DNA from: an uncultured Cohaesibacter sp.
GTDB lineage: Bacteria > Pseudomonadota > Alphaproteobacteria > Rhizobiales > Cohaesibacteraceae
Assembly: GCF_963667045.1 (NCBI RefSeq)
Contig: NZ_OY762934.1
Location: forward strand, 2,930,501 to 2,994,500
Reading direction: 5' to 3'
Length of the DNA: 64,000 nucleotides
Shown piece by piece: positions 37,662 through 47,110 of the stretch; position 1 is the stretch's first letter, and every line of letters begins with the position of its first letter. Both the position numbers and the translations under genes were made by a program. The notes beneath the pieces are model-generated. The model did not search any database, was not told the DNA's origin, and saw only the letters and a list, made by a program, of their open reading frames with translations.

Positions 37662-38414
37662 ATGCAGTCCACATCCATGAGTCCAGACTTCCCTGAGCAG
37701 CCCAAATTCCGCCCGTCCCAATCCCGTCTGATCGAAAAGCAGATTGAAACCAGCTTCTTCGGTCGCCGCAAGGGCAAGTCACTCAGCCCGTCCCAGCAGC
37801 GGCTGATGGACGAGCTGCTGCCAAGGATCAGCCTCAACCCGACCCGTCCCATCAGCGCCGCAGCGGCCCTGTTTGACCATGCGCCCAAAGAAGTCTGGAT
37901 GGAAATCGGCTTTGGCGGCGGCGAACATCTGGTCCGTCAGGCCGAGAACAACCGCACGGTCGGTCTCATTGGCTGCGAACCGTTTGTCAATGGCGTGGTC
38001 AAGGCACTGGCGGCCATTGAGGAAAAGGCGCTTGAGAATATCCTCATCTATGACGAGGATGCGGCACATATTCTGGACTGGCTGCCGGAAGCGTCTCTCG
38101 ACAAGGTGTTCCTGCTCTATCCGGATCCGTGGCACAAGAAGCGCCACTGGAAGCGGCGTTTTGTCTCGGACCGCAATCTCGAGCGCATCGCGCGGGTGCT
38201 CAAACCGGGGGGAATCTTCCGCTTTGCCTCCGATATCGAGACCTATGTCAGCTGGACGCTCGATCACGTTGGCCGGTGTGATGCTCTGGAAGAAAGAAGT
38301 GCGTCACCGGAAGAACGGCTGGTTGCCTGGCCCGACTGGCAGCGGACCCGCTATGAAGCCAAAGCTTTTCGCGAAGGCAGAAGGCCGCAATATCTGACGT
38401 TTCATCGCATCTAG
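37662..38414 (+). CDS. trmB: tRNA (guanine-N7-)-methyltransferase TrmB
   Basis: TrmB makes m7G46 in tRNA variable loops. The product of about 250 residues has a basic N-terminus with RRKGKSLSPSQQRLMDELLPR. The SAM-binding motif EIGFGGGEHLVRQAENN lies around residue 79, and the catalytic/tRNA-binding signature DPWHKKRHWKRRFV around 158. The open frame extends upstream into metK, and ATG codons at 37662 and 37677 are both plausible; neither has a clear ribosome binding site. It follows metK in the same orientation after 163 bases, the standard rhizobial pairing. Confidence 0.9.
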   Translation: MQSTSMSPDFPEQPKFRPSQSRLIEKQIETSFFGRRKGKSLSPSQQRLMDELLPRISLNPTRPISAAAALFDHAPKEVWMEIGFGGGEHLVRQAENNRTVGLIGCEPFVNGVVKALAAIEEKALENILIYDEDAAHILDWLPEASLDKVFLLYPDPWHKKRHWKRRFVSDRNLERIARVLKPGGIFRFASDIETYVSWTLDHVGRCDALEERSASPEERLVAWPDWQRTRYEAKAFREGRRPQYLTFHRI

Positions 38415-38447
38415 AAGAGATTCTTCTGCCTCTACTGTAAAAACCCT

Positions 38448-38476
38448 TGCTTTTTACGGTCTTTCTGTTGTATAGA
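38448..38476 (+). promoter_or_regulatory. Sigma-70-type promoter upstream of the rimP operon
   Basis: TTGCTT (38448-38453) and TATAGA (38471-38476) are spaced by exactly 17 bases. The expected start is near 38483, 20 bases before a strong terminator at 38503. The -35 overlaps an A/T-rich hairpin (GTAAAAA/TTTTTAC, 38438-38458) that may end the trmB transcript. Confidence 0.55.
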
Positions 38477-38502
38477 CGTCTCAAAATCTAGACATGCTGT
38501 TT

Positions 38503-38535
38503 AGAGTGGGCCAAGACAAGGACCCGCTCTTTTTT
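38503..38535 (+). terminator. Intrinsic terminator in the rimP leader
   Basis: AGAGTGGG (38503-38510) pairs with CCCGCTCT (38523-38530) over eight positions with one wobble and a 12-base loop, followed by six T. A 16-codon open frame (38494-38544, MLFRVGQDKDPLFFIR) overlaps it but lacks a ribosome binding site. From 38536 to the rimP start there is a further 224-base leader with a small TCTCC/GGAGA hairpin and no gene. Confidence 0.85.
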
Positions 38536-38759
38536 ATTAGGTAAATACCGATTTATTGGGTAAAAACTGATCCGGCAGACAGGTCTGGTTAAACAGGTAA
38601 TGATCGTCCGGTATGCTGTCCCGTCTCCACCAAGGGGAGAAACGACAGGCCCCAGCGGCTAGCGCATAGCGGAAAAGCAGTTGCCTTCACTTTAAACGAC
38701 CACGGTCCGGTCATAGTCAAGCGGACCCCGGTGTAGTGAAATGGAGACAGGCTTTCCCG

Positions 38760-39365
38760 ATGGTTGAGAGCAGTCAGGTAAAAGCAGGAACCGAGCCACG
38801 CCTCGTGCTCGAAAAGGGGCTGGAGGCACGCATTGCCCGCATCATCGAACCCGCGATCGTGGATCTGGGCTTCGATCTGGTTCGGGTCAGAATCACCGGT
38901 CAGCATGGCTGTACCGTGCAGATCATGGCCGAGGAAACCGACGGCACAATGACGATTGATGGCTGCGAGACCGTATCGCGTGCTCTATCCCCTCTGCTTG
39001 ATGTCGAAGATCCCATTGACGGCGAGTATTACCTTGAGGTTTCCTCTCCCGGCATCGACCGTCCGCTTGTGCGCGTCAGGGATTTTGTCGCGTGGAGCGG
39101 CCATGATGCCAAGATCGAACTGTCCGTTCCGATTGATGGTCGCCGTCGCTACCGGGGGTTCCTTGATGGCGTGGATGGTGACATGCTGAAACTGGTCCTG
39201 CCGGATGCGCCGCAGGATAGTGACCCGAACGTGCGTCTGCCGCTTTCGGATCTGGCCGACGCAAAACTTGTAATGACCGATAAACTCATGGAGCTGGCGC
39301 TCAAAGCTCAGCCCGCCGAACCGGCCGAGGTGGAAGAAGCCACCGATGCTGACAGCCACGAATAG
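38760..39365 (+). CDS. rimP: Ribosome maturation factor RimP
   Basis: RimP assists 30S assembly. The 201-residue product has the N-terminal domain (ARIARIIEPAIVDLGFDLVRVRI, then DGCETVSRALSPLLDVEDPIDGEYYLEVSSPGIDRPL) and an SH3-like C-terminal domain with YRGFLDGVDGDMLKL. An acidic, alanine/proline-rich tail of about 35 residues follows, common in Rhizobiales. A GTG at 38736 would add eight residues; I prefer the ATG at 38760. It heads the conserved rimP-nusA-ylxR-infB-rbfA-truB-rpsO-pnp series, with nusA 12 bases later. Confidence 0.93.
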   Translation: MVESSQVKAGTEPRLVLEKGLEARIARIIEPAIVDLGFDLVRVRITGQHGCTVQIMAEETDGTMTIDGCETVSRALSPLLDVEDPIDGEYYLEVSSPGIDRPLVRVRDFVAWSGHDAKIELSVPIDGRRRYRGFLDGVDGDMLKLVLPDAPQDSDPNVRLPLSDLADAKLVMTDKLMELALKAQPAEPAEVEEATDADSHE

Positions 39366-39377
39366 GAGACACTGACA

Positions 39378-41126
39378 ATGGCAATCAGTGCAAACCGTCT
39401 TGAACTTTTGCAAATCGCAGATGCTGTGGCGCGCGAAAAGTCGATTGATCGCATGATCGTGATCGGGGCCATGGAGGACGCGATCCAGAAAGCGGCGCGC
39501 TCCCGTTATGGTCAGGAGACCGAAATCAAGGCCACCATAAACCCGCGCACTGGCGAAACCCGCCTTGAGCGGCTGCTGGAAGTTGTTGACGTGGTTGAGG
39601 ATTACGCCACCCAGATTTCGCTGGTTGACGCCAAGGAAAAGAAGCCGGACGCCCAGATTGGCGATATCGTTTCCGATCAGCTGCCGCCGCTGGAATTTGG
39701 CCGCATCTCCGCCCAGTCTGCCAAGCAGGTCATCGTGCAGAAGGTGCGCGAAGCCGAGCGCGATCACCAGTATGAAGAGTTCAAGGACCGCCAGTTCGAT
39801 ATCGTCAACGGACAGGTCAAGCGCGTTGAATATGGCAATGTGACGGTTGATCTGGCCGGTAGCGAGGCCATTGTCCGCCGTGACGAACTGATTGCCCGCG
39901 AGGCCTTCCGCCCGGGCGACCGCATTCGTGCCATCATCTATGATATCCGCCGCGAACAGCGTGGCCCGCAGATCTTTCTGTCCAGAACACATCCACAGTT
40001 CATGGCAAAGTTGTTTGCACAGGAAGTGCCGGAGATCTATGATGGCATCATTACCATCAAGTCGGTAGCGCGCGATCCTGGCTCCCGTGCCAAGATCGCC
40101 GTCGTTTCCAGTGATAGTTCGATTGATCCGGTCGGTGCCTGCGTGGGTATGCGCGGATCTCGCGTGCAGGCCGTAGTCAACGAGCTGCAAGGCGAGAAGA
40201 TCGACATCATTCCGTGGTCTGAAGATCCGGCGACCTTCATCGTCAACGCCCTGCAGCCGGCTGAAGTAGCCAAGGTGGTGCTGGATGAAGACAGCGAACG
40301 GATCGAAGTCGTCGTCCCGAATGATCAGCTATCCCTGGCCATCGGCCGCCGTGGTCAGAATGTGCGTCTTGCTTCCCAGCTAACCGGCTGGGACATTGAC
40401 ATCATGACTGAGGAAGAAGAATCCGAACGTCGTCAGAAGGAATTCAACGAACGTGCCCAGCTGTTCATGCAGGCTCTTGACGTGGATGACATCGTGGCAC
40501 AGTTGCTCGCTTCCGAAGGCTTCACCTCGATCGAGGAAGTGGCCTATGTGGATGCAAGTGAAGTCTCGGATATCGAAGGCTTCGATGAAGACACCGCTCT
40601 GGAAATCCAGAGACGCGCCAGCGAATATCTCGAAGCGGAAGCGGAAAAGCAGAATGAAGAGCGTATCGCTCTTGGCGTTTCCGATGACCTGCTCGAAATC
40701 TCCGGCCTGACGATGCCGATGCTGGTGGCTCTCGGCCATGACGGCATCAAGACCATTGAAGATCTTGCCGGCTGTGCAACCGACGATCTGGTTGGCTGGA
40801 CCGAACGGCAGAATGGTGAAGTGAAGCGCTTCAAGGGTGTCCTGTCCGATTTCGACATTTCGCGCCAGGAAGCCGAAGACATCATCATGCTGACCCGTGT
40901 TGCGGCTGGCTGGATTGATCCTTCCGAGCTGCTGACCGAAGAGGAAGCGGCCGAATATGAACAGATGGAAGCCGAAGACGGCGAAGAGTTCGATCTGACC
41001 GACGAGATGTCCGACGACATCGAGGCTGATGACAGCGAGGCAGGCGACGTCGAAGACGACGTCGAAGACGACGACGCTTCCGACGAAGATGAGGAAGAAG
41101 GCTCTGAAGAAGAGGAAAAAGACTGA
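39378..41126 (+). CDS. nusA: Transcription termination/antitermination factor NusA
   Basis: NusA binds RNA polymerase and modulates pausing, termination and antitermination. The 582-residue product has the N-terminal polymerase-binding domain (residues 1-130), S1 domain (about 135-200) and two KH domains with VGMRGSRVQAVVNELQGEKIDII around 255 and IGRRGQNVRLASQLTGWDIDI around 322. Two helix-hairpin-helix C-terminal repeats (LLASEGFTSIEEVAYV and ALGHDGIKTIEDLAG) follow. The last 45 residues are almost purely acidic. The GGAG ribosome binding site sits nine bases before the ATG. Confidence 0.97.
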   Translation: MAISANRLELLQIADAVAREKSIDRMIVIGAMEDAIQKAARSRYGQETEIKATINPRTGETRLERLLEVVDVVEDYATQISLVDAKEKKPDAQIGDIVSDQLPPLEFGRISAQSAKQVIVQKVREAERDHQYEEFKDRQFDIVNGQVKRVEYGNVTVDLAGSEAIVRRDELIAREAFRPGDRIRAIIYDIRREQRGPQIFLSRTHPQFMAKLFAQEVPEIYDGIITIKSVARDPGSRAKIAVVSSDSSIDPVGACVGMRGSRVQAVVNELQGEKIDIIPWSEDPATFIVNALQPAEVAKVVLDEDSERIEVVVPNDQLSLAIGRRGQNVRLASQLTGWDIDIMTEEEESERRQKEFNERAQLFMQALDVDDIVAQLLASEGFTSIEEVAYVDASEVSDIEGFDEDTALEIQRRASEYLEAEAEKQNEERIALGVSDDLLEISGLTMPMLVALGHDGIKTIEDLAGCATDDLVGWTERQNGEVKRFKGVLSDFDISRQEAEDIIMLTRVAAGWIDPSELLTEEEAAEYEQMEAEDGEEFDLTDEMSDDIEADDSEAGDVEDDVEDDDASDEDEEEGSEEEEKD

Positions 41127-41202
41127 AACCGTTTACTCCCGTCGCGGAATTGCAATTGAATTGCGACAGGATTTGACAAAAATGGTCTTGAGAGGATAAA
41201 CC

Positions 41203-41868
41203 GTGCCGCAAAAGAGCGAACAGACGACAAGACAATGTCTGGTGACACGGGAAAGCCTTCCCAAAGACCAAATGATACGGTTTGTTCTGGCTCCCGATCT
41301 CAGTGTTGTTCCAGATTTAAAAATGCGGTTACCCGGGCGCGGTGTCTGGGTAACGGCTCGGCCGGATCTGGTGAAGCAGGCGGCAGACAAGGGATTGTTT
41401 GCCCGCGGTTTCAAACAGAAAGTGCAAAAATGTGACGGCCTTGATCAGCTCGTCACGGACCTGATGGAAAAGGGGTGCCTGTCTGCCCTTTCCATGACGC
41501 GCAAGGCCGGCCAGATCATAACCGGATTTGCAAAGGTCGAAACGTCCATTGCACAAAGGGGTGCAATTGGACTAATACATGCGGCAGATGCCGCAGAAGA
41601 TGGACAGAAAAAACTGGCTCAGGCCGTACGGCGCCATTATGGCAGCGACTGCGAATTACCCATTGTTCGCAGATTCAGCGCTGAGGCGTTAAGCACCGCG
41701 CTTGGGTATGGAAATGTGGTACATGCTGCCTTGCTCGCCGGTTCGGCGAGCGGGAGCTTCATCAAACAGGTTGCGATGCTTGATGCCTATTCGCAACCAA
41801 TTGAACCGGATTCTAGCAGCGGCCCGGACGACCGGTCTGCTGGACAGGCCTCCACTTGGGGGCAGTGA
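41203..41868 (+). CDS. YlxR-family RNA-binding protein with L7Ae-like C-terminal domain
   Basis: The 221-residue product combines an N-terminal YlxR/DUF448 domain ([22 protein letters not shown] and [17 protein letters not shown], residues 10-60) and an L7Ae-like domain ([22 protein letters not shown] and [16 protein letters not shown], about 90-160). This fusion is the usual alphaproteobacterial form between nusA and infB and is thought to bind RNA; no precise role is established to my knowledge. The start is GTG at 41203, with AGAGGA seven to twelve bases upstream. Its stop precedes the infB start by 17 bases. Confidence 0.9.
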   Translation: MPQKSEQTTRQCLVTRESLPKDQMIRFVLAPDLSVVPDLKMRLPGRGVWVTARPDLVKQAADKGLFARGFKQKVQKCDGLDQLVTDLMEKGCLSALSMTRKAGQIITGFAKVETSIAQRGAIGLIHAADAAEDGQKKLAQAVRRHYGSDCELPIVRRFSAEALSTALGYGNVVHAALLAGSASGSFIKQVAMLDAYSQPIEPDSSSGPDDRSAGQASTWGQ

Positions 41869-41885
41869 AGGGTATTGACCGAGAA

Positions 41886-44792
41886 ATGAGCAACGAAAAC
41901 AGCAGCGACAACAATAGCCCATCAGAGAAAAAGACATTGTCTCTGGGCAAAAACGTGGGGCAAGGCACCGTACGCCAGAGCTTTTCTCATGGCCGATCGA
42001 AGGCGGTTGTCGTTGAAAAGCGAAAGCGGCGCTTCACTGCACCTGGCGATGCCAAGCCCGCTGCGGCTGGCAAGCCTGCAACGGCGGACGCTGCATCCAG
42101 CGACAAGCCTTCTACTGCCTCCGGTCAGGCACAGGCTCAGACCCCGGAACAGCGTTCCGGCGGTGGCCATGCTGGCAACCAGGGCAAGGGCAACGGTGGC
42201 CGCGGACAGCGTCAGCGCAACCGTAATGGCAATGGCCAGAATCAGGGTGGTGGCAACAACCCGACTGGACAGCGCAACCTGACATCTTCGGAGAATGCGA
42301 AACGCCTTCAAGCGCTTGAAGCGGCGAAAGTCCGCGCGCGCGAGATGGAACAGCGCAAGAAAGAAGATGAAGCCAAGCGCAAGGCCGACGAAGCTCGCCA
42401 GGCTGAAGAAGAAGCCCGCCGCAAGATTGAAGAAGAAGCCAAGCGCAAGGCTGAGGAAGCCGCTGCTGCTGCCAAGAAGGCTGAAGACGAGCTCAAGGCA
42501 CGGGAAGAAGCCAAGGTTGAAAAGTCCGAGGTCAAAACCGGAGAATCAGGCGCGGCCAGCAAGGATCAGCCAGCTCAGGCCAAGACGCCTGTCAAGCATG
42601 AGCGCACTGGCAAACACCCCGAGCGTCCGGTCCGCACCGAGGTCAAGGAAGGCGACGACAAACGTCCCGTCAAGGCTCGCGGTCGTCGGGACGACGATGA
42701 CGATCGGTCCGGTGCCCGTCCGGGTGCCAAGATCAACCGTCCGCAGCGCGGCGGTGTTCGTACCGTTGCCACCGACAGCTTTATCGCTCCGGACGCATCT
42801 GCCGAAGGCAAACCCGGTGCAAAGACGCTCAAGCCCGTACCGAAAAAGCCGCGCGTGGAAGAAGCTGCCCGACCTGCCCAGCCAGCCAAGCCGCGTACGG
42901 ATGACCGTCGCCGTGGCAAGCTGACTCTGACCAACGCCCTCAACGCCGAAGAACAGCGCGAACGGTCTCTGGCCTCCATGCGTCGCCGTCGTGCGAAGCA
43001 GAAGGGCGCTCAGAATGATGCTCTGCGTGAAAAGGTCTTCCGCGAAGTTGTCATTCCTGAGACCATCACGGTACAGGAACTGGCACAGCGCATGACCGAA
43101 CGGGCCGTCGATGTCATCAAGATCCTGATGAAACAGGGCATGATGGTCAAGACCGTCGACGTTCTGGACGCCGATACCGCACAGCTGGTCGCCGAAGAAC
43201 TCGGCCACAGCGTCAAGCGTGTTTCTGCTGCGGACGTTGAAGAAGGTCTCTATGACAACACCGACAGCGAAGATGATCTGGTATCCCGTCCGGCAGTGGT
43301 CACCATCATGGGCCACGTCGACCACGGCAAGACCTCACTTCTTGACGCCATTCGCCACGCCAACGTGGTGAAGGGGGAAGCCGGTGGCATCACCCAGCAT
43401 ATCGGTGCCTATCAGGTTGAACAGAACGGTCAGAAGATCACGTTCATCGATACGCCGGGCCACGCAGCCTTTACCGAAATGCGTGCCCGTGGTGCCCAGT
43501 CGACCGATATCGTCATTCTGGTGGTTGCAGCAGATGACGGCGTGATGCCGCAGACGATCGAGGCAATCAACCACGCCCGCGCAGCCAATGTGCCGATCAT
43601 TGTTGCCATCAACAAGATCGACCTACCTGCCGCCGACCCGTCCCGGGTTCGCAACGAACTGCTCCAGCACGGCGTATTCGTCGAAGGCCTGGGTGGCGAC
43701 GTTCTCGAGGTCGAAGTTTCGGCCAAGCAGAAGCTGCATCTGGATGACCTTCTGGAAACCATCCTCATGCAGTCCGAAATGCTTGAACTGAAGGCCAACC
43801 CGGATCGTACCGCTGACGGTATCGTCGTTGAAGCCAAGCTCGACAAGGGCCGCGGCCCGGTTGCCACCGTTCTGGTGCAGAACGGCACGCTGAAAGTCGG
43901 CGACATTGTTGTTGCCGGTGAACAGTGGGGCAAGGTTCGTGCACTCATCGACGACAAGGGCGAAAAGGTTGACATTGCCGGACCGTCCAAACCGGTCGAG
44001 ATTCTCGGCTTCGATGCGGCGCCGGATGCCGGTGACCAGTTGGCTGTCGTGGAAACGGAAGGCCGGGCTCGCGAGATCACCGACTACCGCATTCGCAAGA
44101 ACAAGGATCTGGCAGCCGCAAAGGCAAACCGCGGTTCTCTGGAACAGATGCTCAGCAACCTGAGGGAAAGCGGCGACAGCCAGTCCTTCCCGCTGGTCAT
44201 CAAGGGCGACGTGAAGGGGTCTGTCGAAGCCATCATCGGTGCTCTGGAAGCCATTGGCAACAACGAGGTATCGGTTCAGATCCTGCACTCCGGTGTTGGC
44301 GGTGTGACCGAATCCGACGTAACCCTTGCTTCCGCCTCCGGCGCTCCGATCATCGCCTTCAACGTCCGTGCCAACGCACAGGCCAAGATGGCGGCCGAGC
44401 AGAAGGGCGTCGAGATCCGCTACTACAACATCATCTACGATCTCACCGATGATGTGAAAGCGGCGATGTCCGGCATGCTCAGCCCGGAAGTTCGCGAAAC
44501 CTTCATCGGCTACGCCGAAATCCTGGAAGTGTTCAACATTTCCAAGGTCGGCAAGGTCGCAGGTTGCCGTGTTACCGAAGGCGTTGTGGAACGTGGAACC
44601 GGCGTGCGCCTGCTGCGCGACAACGTTGTCATCCACACCGGCAAGCTTTCCACCCTCAAGCGCTTCAAGGACGAGGTCAAGGAAGTGCATATGGGTCAGG
44701 AATGCGGCATGGCCTTTGAAGGCTATCAGGACCTCAGGGCTGGCGATCAGATCGAGTGCTTCCGCGTCGAAGAGATCGCAAGAACGCTCTAG
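41886..44792 (+). CDS. infB: Translation initiation factor IF-2
   Basis: IF-2 brings initiator tRNA to the 30S subunit with GTP. The product of about 968 residues has a long low-complexity N-terminal region ([35 protein letters not shown], then Ala/Lys/Glu-rich helix to about residue 230). The IF2_N domain ([10 protein letters not shown], around 395) and the GTPase domain with G1 [12 protein letters not shown] at 476, [15 protein letters not shown] and NKIDL follow, then beta-barrels and the C-terminal tRNA-binding domain ending [10 protein letters not shown]. The frame also contains a TTG at 41856 and GTG at 41865; the ATG at 41886 matches family starts best. Confidence 0.96.
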   Translation: MSNENSSDNNSPSEKKTLSLGKNVGQGTVRQSFSHGRSKAVVVEKRKRRFTAPGDAKPAAAGKPATADAASSDKPSTASGQAQAQTPEQRSGGGHAGNQGKGNGGRGQRQRNRNGNGQNQGGGNNPTGQRNLTSSENAKRLQALEAAKVRAREMEQRKKEDEAKRKADEARQAEEEARRKIEEEAKRKAEEAAAAAKKAEDELKAREEAKVEKSEVKTGESGAASKDQPAQAKTPVKHERTGKHPERPVRTEVKEGDDKRPVKARGRRDDDDDRSGARPGAKINRPQRGGVRTVATDSFIAPDASAEGKPGAKTLKPVPKKPRVEEAARPAQPAKPRTDDRRRGKLTLTNALNAEEQRERSLASMRRRRAKQKGAQNDALREKVFREVVIPETITVQELAQRMTERAVDVIKILMKQGMMVKTVDVLDADTAQLVAEELGHSVKRVSAADVEEGLYDNTDSEDDLVSRPAVVTIMGHVDHGKTSLLDAIRHANVVKGEAGGITQHIGAYQVEQNGQKITFIDTPGHAAFTEMRARGAQSTDIVILVVAADDGVMPQTIEAINHARAANVPIIVAINKIDLPAADPSRVRNELLQHGVFVEGLGGDVLEVEVSAKQKLHLDDLLETILMQSEMLELKANPDRTADGIVVEAKLDKGRGPVATVLVQNGTLKVGDIVVAGEQWGKVRALIDDKGEKVDIAGPSKPVEILGFDAAPDAGDQLAVVETEGRAREITDYRIRKNKDLAAAKANRGSLEQMLSNLRESGDSQSFPLVIKGDVKGSVEAIIGALEAIGNNEVSVQILHSGVGGVTESDVTLASASGAPIIAFNVRANAQAKMAAEQKGVEIRYYNIIYDLTDDVKAAMSGMLSPEVRETFIGYAEILEVFNISKVGKVAGCRVTEGVVERGTGVRLLRDNVVIHTGKLSTLKRFKDEVKEVHMGQECGMAFEGYQDLRAGDQIECFRVEEIARTL

Positions 44793-44817
44793 AGCTGCTG
44801 CTCTGAACGCAAATCAA

Positions 44818-44856
44818 CAAAGGTCGAGGGGATTCCCTTGACCTTTGCCGTTTTTT
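44818..44856 (+). terminator. Rho-independent terminator after infB
   Basis: CAAAGGTCGAGGG and CCCTTGACCTTTG pair over 13 positions with one wobble around a four-base loop, followed by six T at 44851-44856. It would separate infB from rbfA unless read through. Confidence 0.92.
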
Positions 44857-44946
44857 CTATATGTAACGCGTGTAGCCTCGTGGCTCCGTGTTTCCAGGTC
44901 TGGCCGGTCCAATCCCGCCCATGGCCTCCAACTTTTGGGATATATT

Positions 44947-45402
44947 ATGGGACGTGGTTCTCGAAAGGGCGGCGGTATGTCGTCCCAGCGTCAGTTACGC
45001 GTTGGCGAGCTGGTGCGAAAATCCTTATCCGAATGCCTCACCCGGGGCGAGATCATTGATCCGTTCCTCGAGAAATTCGTCATCTCTATCGCCGAGGTGC
45101 GCATGAGCCCGGACCTGACGCTGGCCACCGCCTTCGTCATGCCGCTTGGCGCGCCCGGTCAGGAAGAGGCCGTGGTCGAGGCTCTCAACAGCCACAAGAA
45201 ATTCCTGCGCGGCCGTCTGGGGCGTGACCTGACGATCAAGCACACGCCCGATCTGCGCTTCCGCTATGACGAGACATTCGATGAAGCCTCGCGCATCGAC
45301 GCTCTGCTCAACTCGCCGCTTGTCCAGCGGGATCTGCATCATGACGATGCCCCGGCAGACAAGGAAGACGACAGGAACGACGACGAGCAGGATAATTCAT
45401 GA
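44947..45402 (+). CDS. rbfA: Ribosome-binding factor A
   Basis: RbfA is a cold-linked 30S maturation factor. The 151-residue product has the KH-like fold: [22 protein letters not shown], then [24 protein letters not shown] and [35 protein letters not shown]. An acidic tail ([16 protein letters not shown]) ends it. The frame is open further upstream, through the terminator, but family homology begins near [10 protein letters not shown] (ATG 44947, with GGGATAT upstream) or at the ATG ten codons later. The end overlaps truB by four bases. Confidence 0.93.
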   Translation: MGRGSRKGGGMSSQRQLRVGELVRKSLSECLTRGEIIDPFLEKFVISIAEVRMSPDLTLATAFVMPLGAPGQEEAVVEALNSHKKFLRGRLGRDLTIKHTPDLRFRYDETFDEASRIDALLNSPLVQRDLHHDDAPADKEDDRNDDEQDNS

Positions 45403-46445
45403 GCGACAACCAGACCAACGAACAGCCTGTTGCCAGCCAGCAGGACGGTGAAGCGCCGCGCCCCAAGAAGCAGAAGAAGCAACAGTTCCGTGCCAAGCGG
45501 CGGACCGATGTTCATGGCTGGATCGCGCTCGACAAGCCGCTCAACATGACATCGACCCAGGCCGTTGGCGCGATCAAGCGCATTTTCAACGTCAAGAAGG
45601 CTGGCCATGCCGGTACCCTTGACCCTCTGGCTTCCGGCTGCCTGCCCATTGCCATCGGCGAGGCCACCAAGACCGTCTCCTTCGTGATGGACGGCTTCAA
45701 GGAATATGAATTCACAGTGCGCTGGGGCGAGGAAACCTCCACGGACGACGCCGAAGGAGAGCTGATCGACAGCTCGGCCCATCGCCCGACCGAAGAGGAA
45801 ATCGAAGAGGCCCTCGAGCATTTTTCTGGTGAGATCATGCAGGTTCCCCCTGCCTTCTCGGCCATCAAGGTCAACGGAGAACGCGCCTATGATCTGGCGC
45901 GCGACGGTGAAGAGGTCAAGCTCGCCGCCCGTCCGGTGACCATCCATCATCTGGAGCTACTCGAAGCTCCGGACGAGGATACCGCAGTTTTTGTCGCCGA
46001 ATGTTCCAAGGGGACCTATGTCAGGTCGCTGGCACGGGATATTGGACGGCATCTTGGTACGCGCGGCCATGTCATAGCCCTGCGTCGGCTCATTTCCGGA
46101 CCATTTACCGAAGAAATGCTTATTTCGCTGGACGATCTGGAACAGTTGAGCCATAGTGCGCCCGGCGAGCCCGGGCTCGCCACTGCCTTGCTTCCCGTTG
46201 AGACCGCGCTGGACGACATCCCGGCACTGGCCATAAACAGGAATGCCGCAGCAAGACTACGCCGAGGTCAATCGGTATTGCTGCGTGGACAGGAAGCTCC
46301 GATCGACGGTCACATTTCGGCCATGCATGCAGGTTTGCTGGTGGCCATCTGTGAAGTGATCGAGGGAGAACTCTGGCCTAGGCGCGTCTTCAATCTGCCC
46401 GAGCATCAGCCCGACTTTTCGAGCGACGCCGAGCCAAATAACTAA
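45399..46445 (+). CDS. truB: tRNA pseudouridine-55 synthase TruB
   Basis: TruB makes pseudouridine 55 in the T-loop of tRNAs. The 348-residue product has a lysine-rich N-terminal extension of about 35 residues. Motif I is [18 protein letters not shown] and the catalytic aspartate lies in [26 protein letters not shown], around residue 75. [16 protein letters not shown] and a C-terminal PUA-like part follow. The ATGA overlap with rbfA suggests translational coupling. rpsO begins 11 bases after its stop. Confidence 0.95.
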   Translation: MSDNQTNEQPVASQQDGEAPRPKKQKKQQFRAKRRTDVHGWIALDKPLNMTSTQAVGAIKRIFNVKKAGHAGTLDPLASGCLPIAIGEATKTVSFVMDGFKEYEFTVRWGEETSTDDAEGELIDSSAHRPTEEEIEEALEHFSGEIMQVPPAFSAIKVNGERAYDLARDGEEVKLAARPVTIHHLELLEAPDEDTAVFVAECSKGTYVRSLARDIGRHLGTRGHVIALRRLISGPFTEEMLISLDDLEQLSHSAPGEPGLATALLPVETALDDIPALAINRNAAARLRRGQSVLLRGQEAPIDGHISAMHAGLLVAICEVIEGELWPRRVFNLPEHQPDFSSDAEPNN

Positions 46446-46456
46446 AGGAGAAACCG

Positions 46457-46726
46457 ATGTCGATTACTGCTGAACGCAAGCAAGAACTCATCAAGGAATA
46501 CGCCACCAAAGAAGGCGATACCGGTTCCCCAGAGGTACAGGTCGCAGTTCTTTCCGAGCGGATTGCCAATCTGACCGAGCACTTCAAGTCTCACAAGAAA
46601 GACAACCACTCCCGTCGTGGCCTCCTGAAACTGGTCTCCCAGCGTCGTAAACTGCTTGACTATGTCAAGGCCAAGGACGAAGCACGGTATCAGTCTCTGA
46701 TCGAGCGTCTCGGACTGCGTCGTTAA
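46457..46726 (+). CDS. rpsO: Ribosomal protein S15
   Basis: The 89-residue S15 ([36 protein letters not shown] to [12 protein letters not shown]) is the standard length. S15 binds 16S rRNA early in 30S assembly and often represses its own translation. AAGGAG lies seven bases before the ATG. A strong terminator follows. pnp is next, as in most proteobacteria. Confidence 0.98.
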   Translation: MSITAERKQELIKEYATKEGDTGSPEVQVAVLSERIANLTEHFKSHKKDNHSRRGLLKLVSQRRKLLDYVKAKDEARYQSLIERLGLRR

Positions 46727-46735
46727 TTCTCTGAT

Positions 46736-46766
46736 AAACGCGGTGACCTGTCGGCCACCGCGTTTT
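46736..46766 (+). terminator. Rho-independent terminator after rpsO
   Basis: AAACGCGGTG (46736-46745) and CACCGCGTTT (46756-46765) pair perfectly over ten positions, ending in TTTT, nine bases after the rpsO stop. Confidence 0.88.
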
Positions 46767-46837
46767 CATATTGTGCGATCCGCCTCTCGCTGTTGCTTTT
46801 ATTTTGTTAACGGGTTTGGCGTTACCAACAGATCGTA

Positions 46838-46926
46838 GGCATTCGCTGTTCCGCTCCGTGAGCGTGAACGTGAACGAATGCCCCAAGGGGAAACCCTTCC
46901 GTTGCTCTGGCATATGGTTGCCAGAG
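46838..46926 (+). promoter_or_regulatory. Structured pnp leader: three consecutive hairpins
   Basis: Hairpin 1 spans 46838-46882: GGCATTCG/CGAATGCC (eight pairs) enclosing GTTC/GAAC and CGCTC/GAGCG. Hairpin 2 is AAGGG-GAAA-CCCTT (46885-46898), with a GNRA tetraloop. Hairpin 3 is CTCTGGCA/TGCCAGAG (46905-46926) with a six-base loop. They lie 185-273 bases upstream of the pnp ATG, past the rpsO terminator. In E. coli a pnp leader hairpin is cut by RNase III and PNPase represses itself through it, so an analogous role is likely here. Nothing else recognisable lies between 46927 and 47110. Confidence 0.6.
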
Positions 46927-47110
46927 TGGTTAAACAGAATCAGTGCTATCGGATGACCTGATTCATCATCGTTCACAGGCAGGATTGCCAGCCGCTTTGA
47001 TCAAGCACCAAGGGTGCCGGAGCTGCTCGTTGTCTTGCCCGTGACCAGAGAAATTCAGTTTGATGCTCCTTTATGTCCGATGTGCCGGAGCATCCAAGAA
47101 AGGACATTCC

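Noticed and set aside
38494..38544. 16-codon leader peptide gene in the rimP leader
   Set aside because: No ribosome binding site and no run of regulatory codons; it may be a chance frame overlapping the terminator.
46905..46960. tRNA-Leu/Ser-like GCCAGAGTGGTTAA
   Set aside because: It is the 3' arm of a perfect hairpin in the pnp leader; no T-arm or acceptor stem follows.
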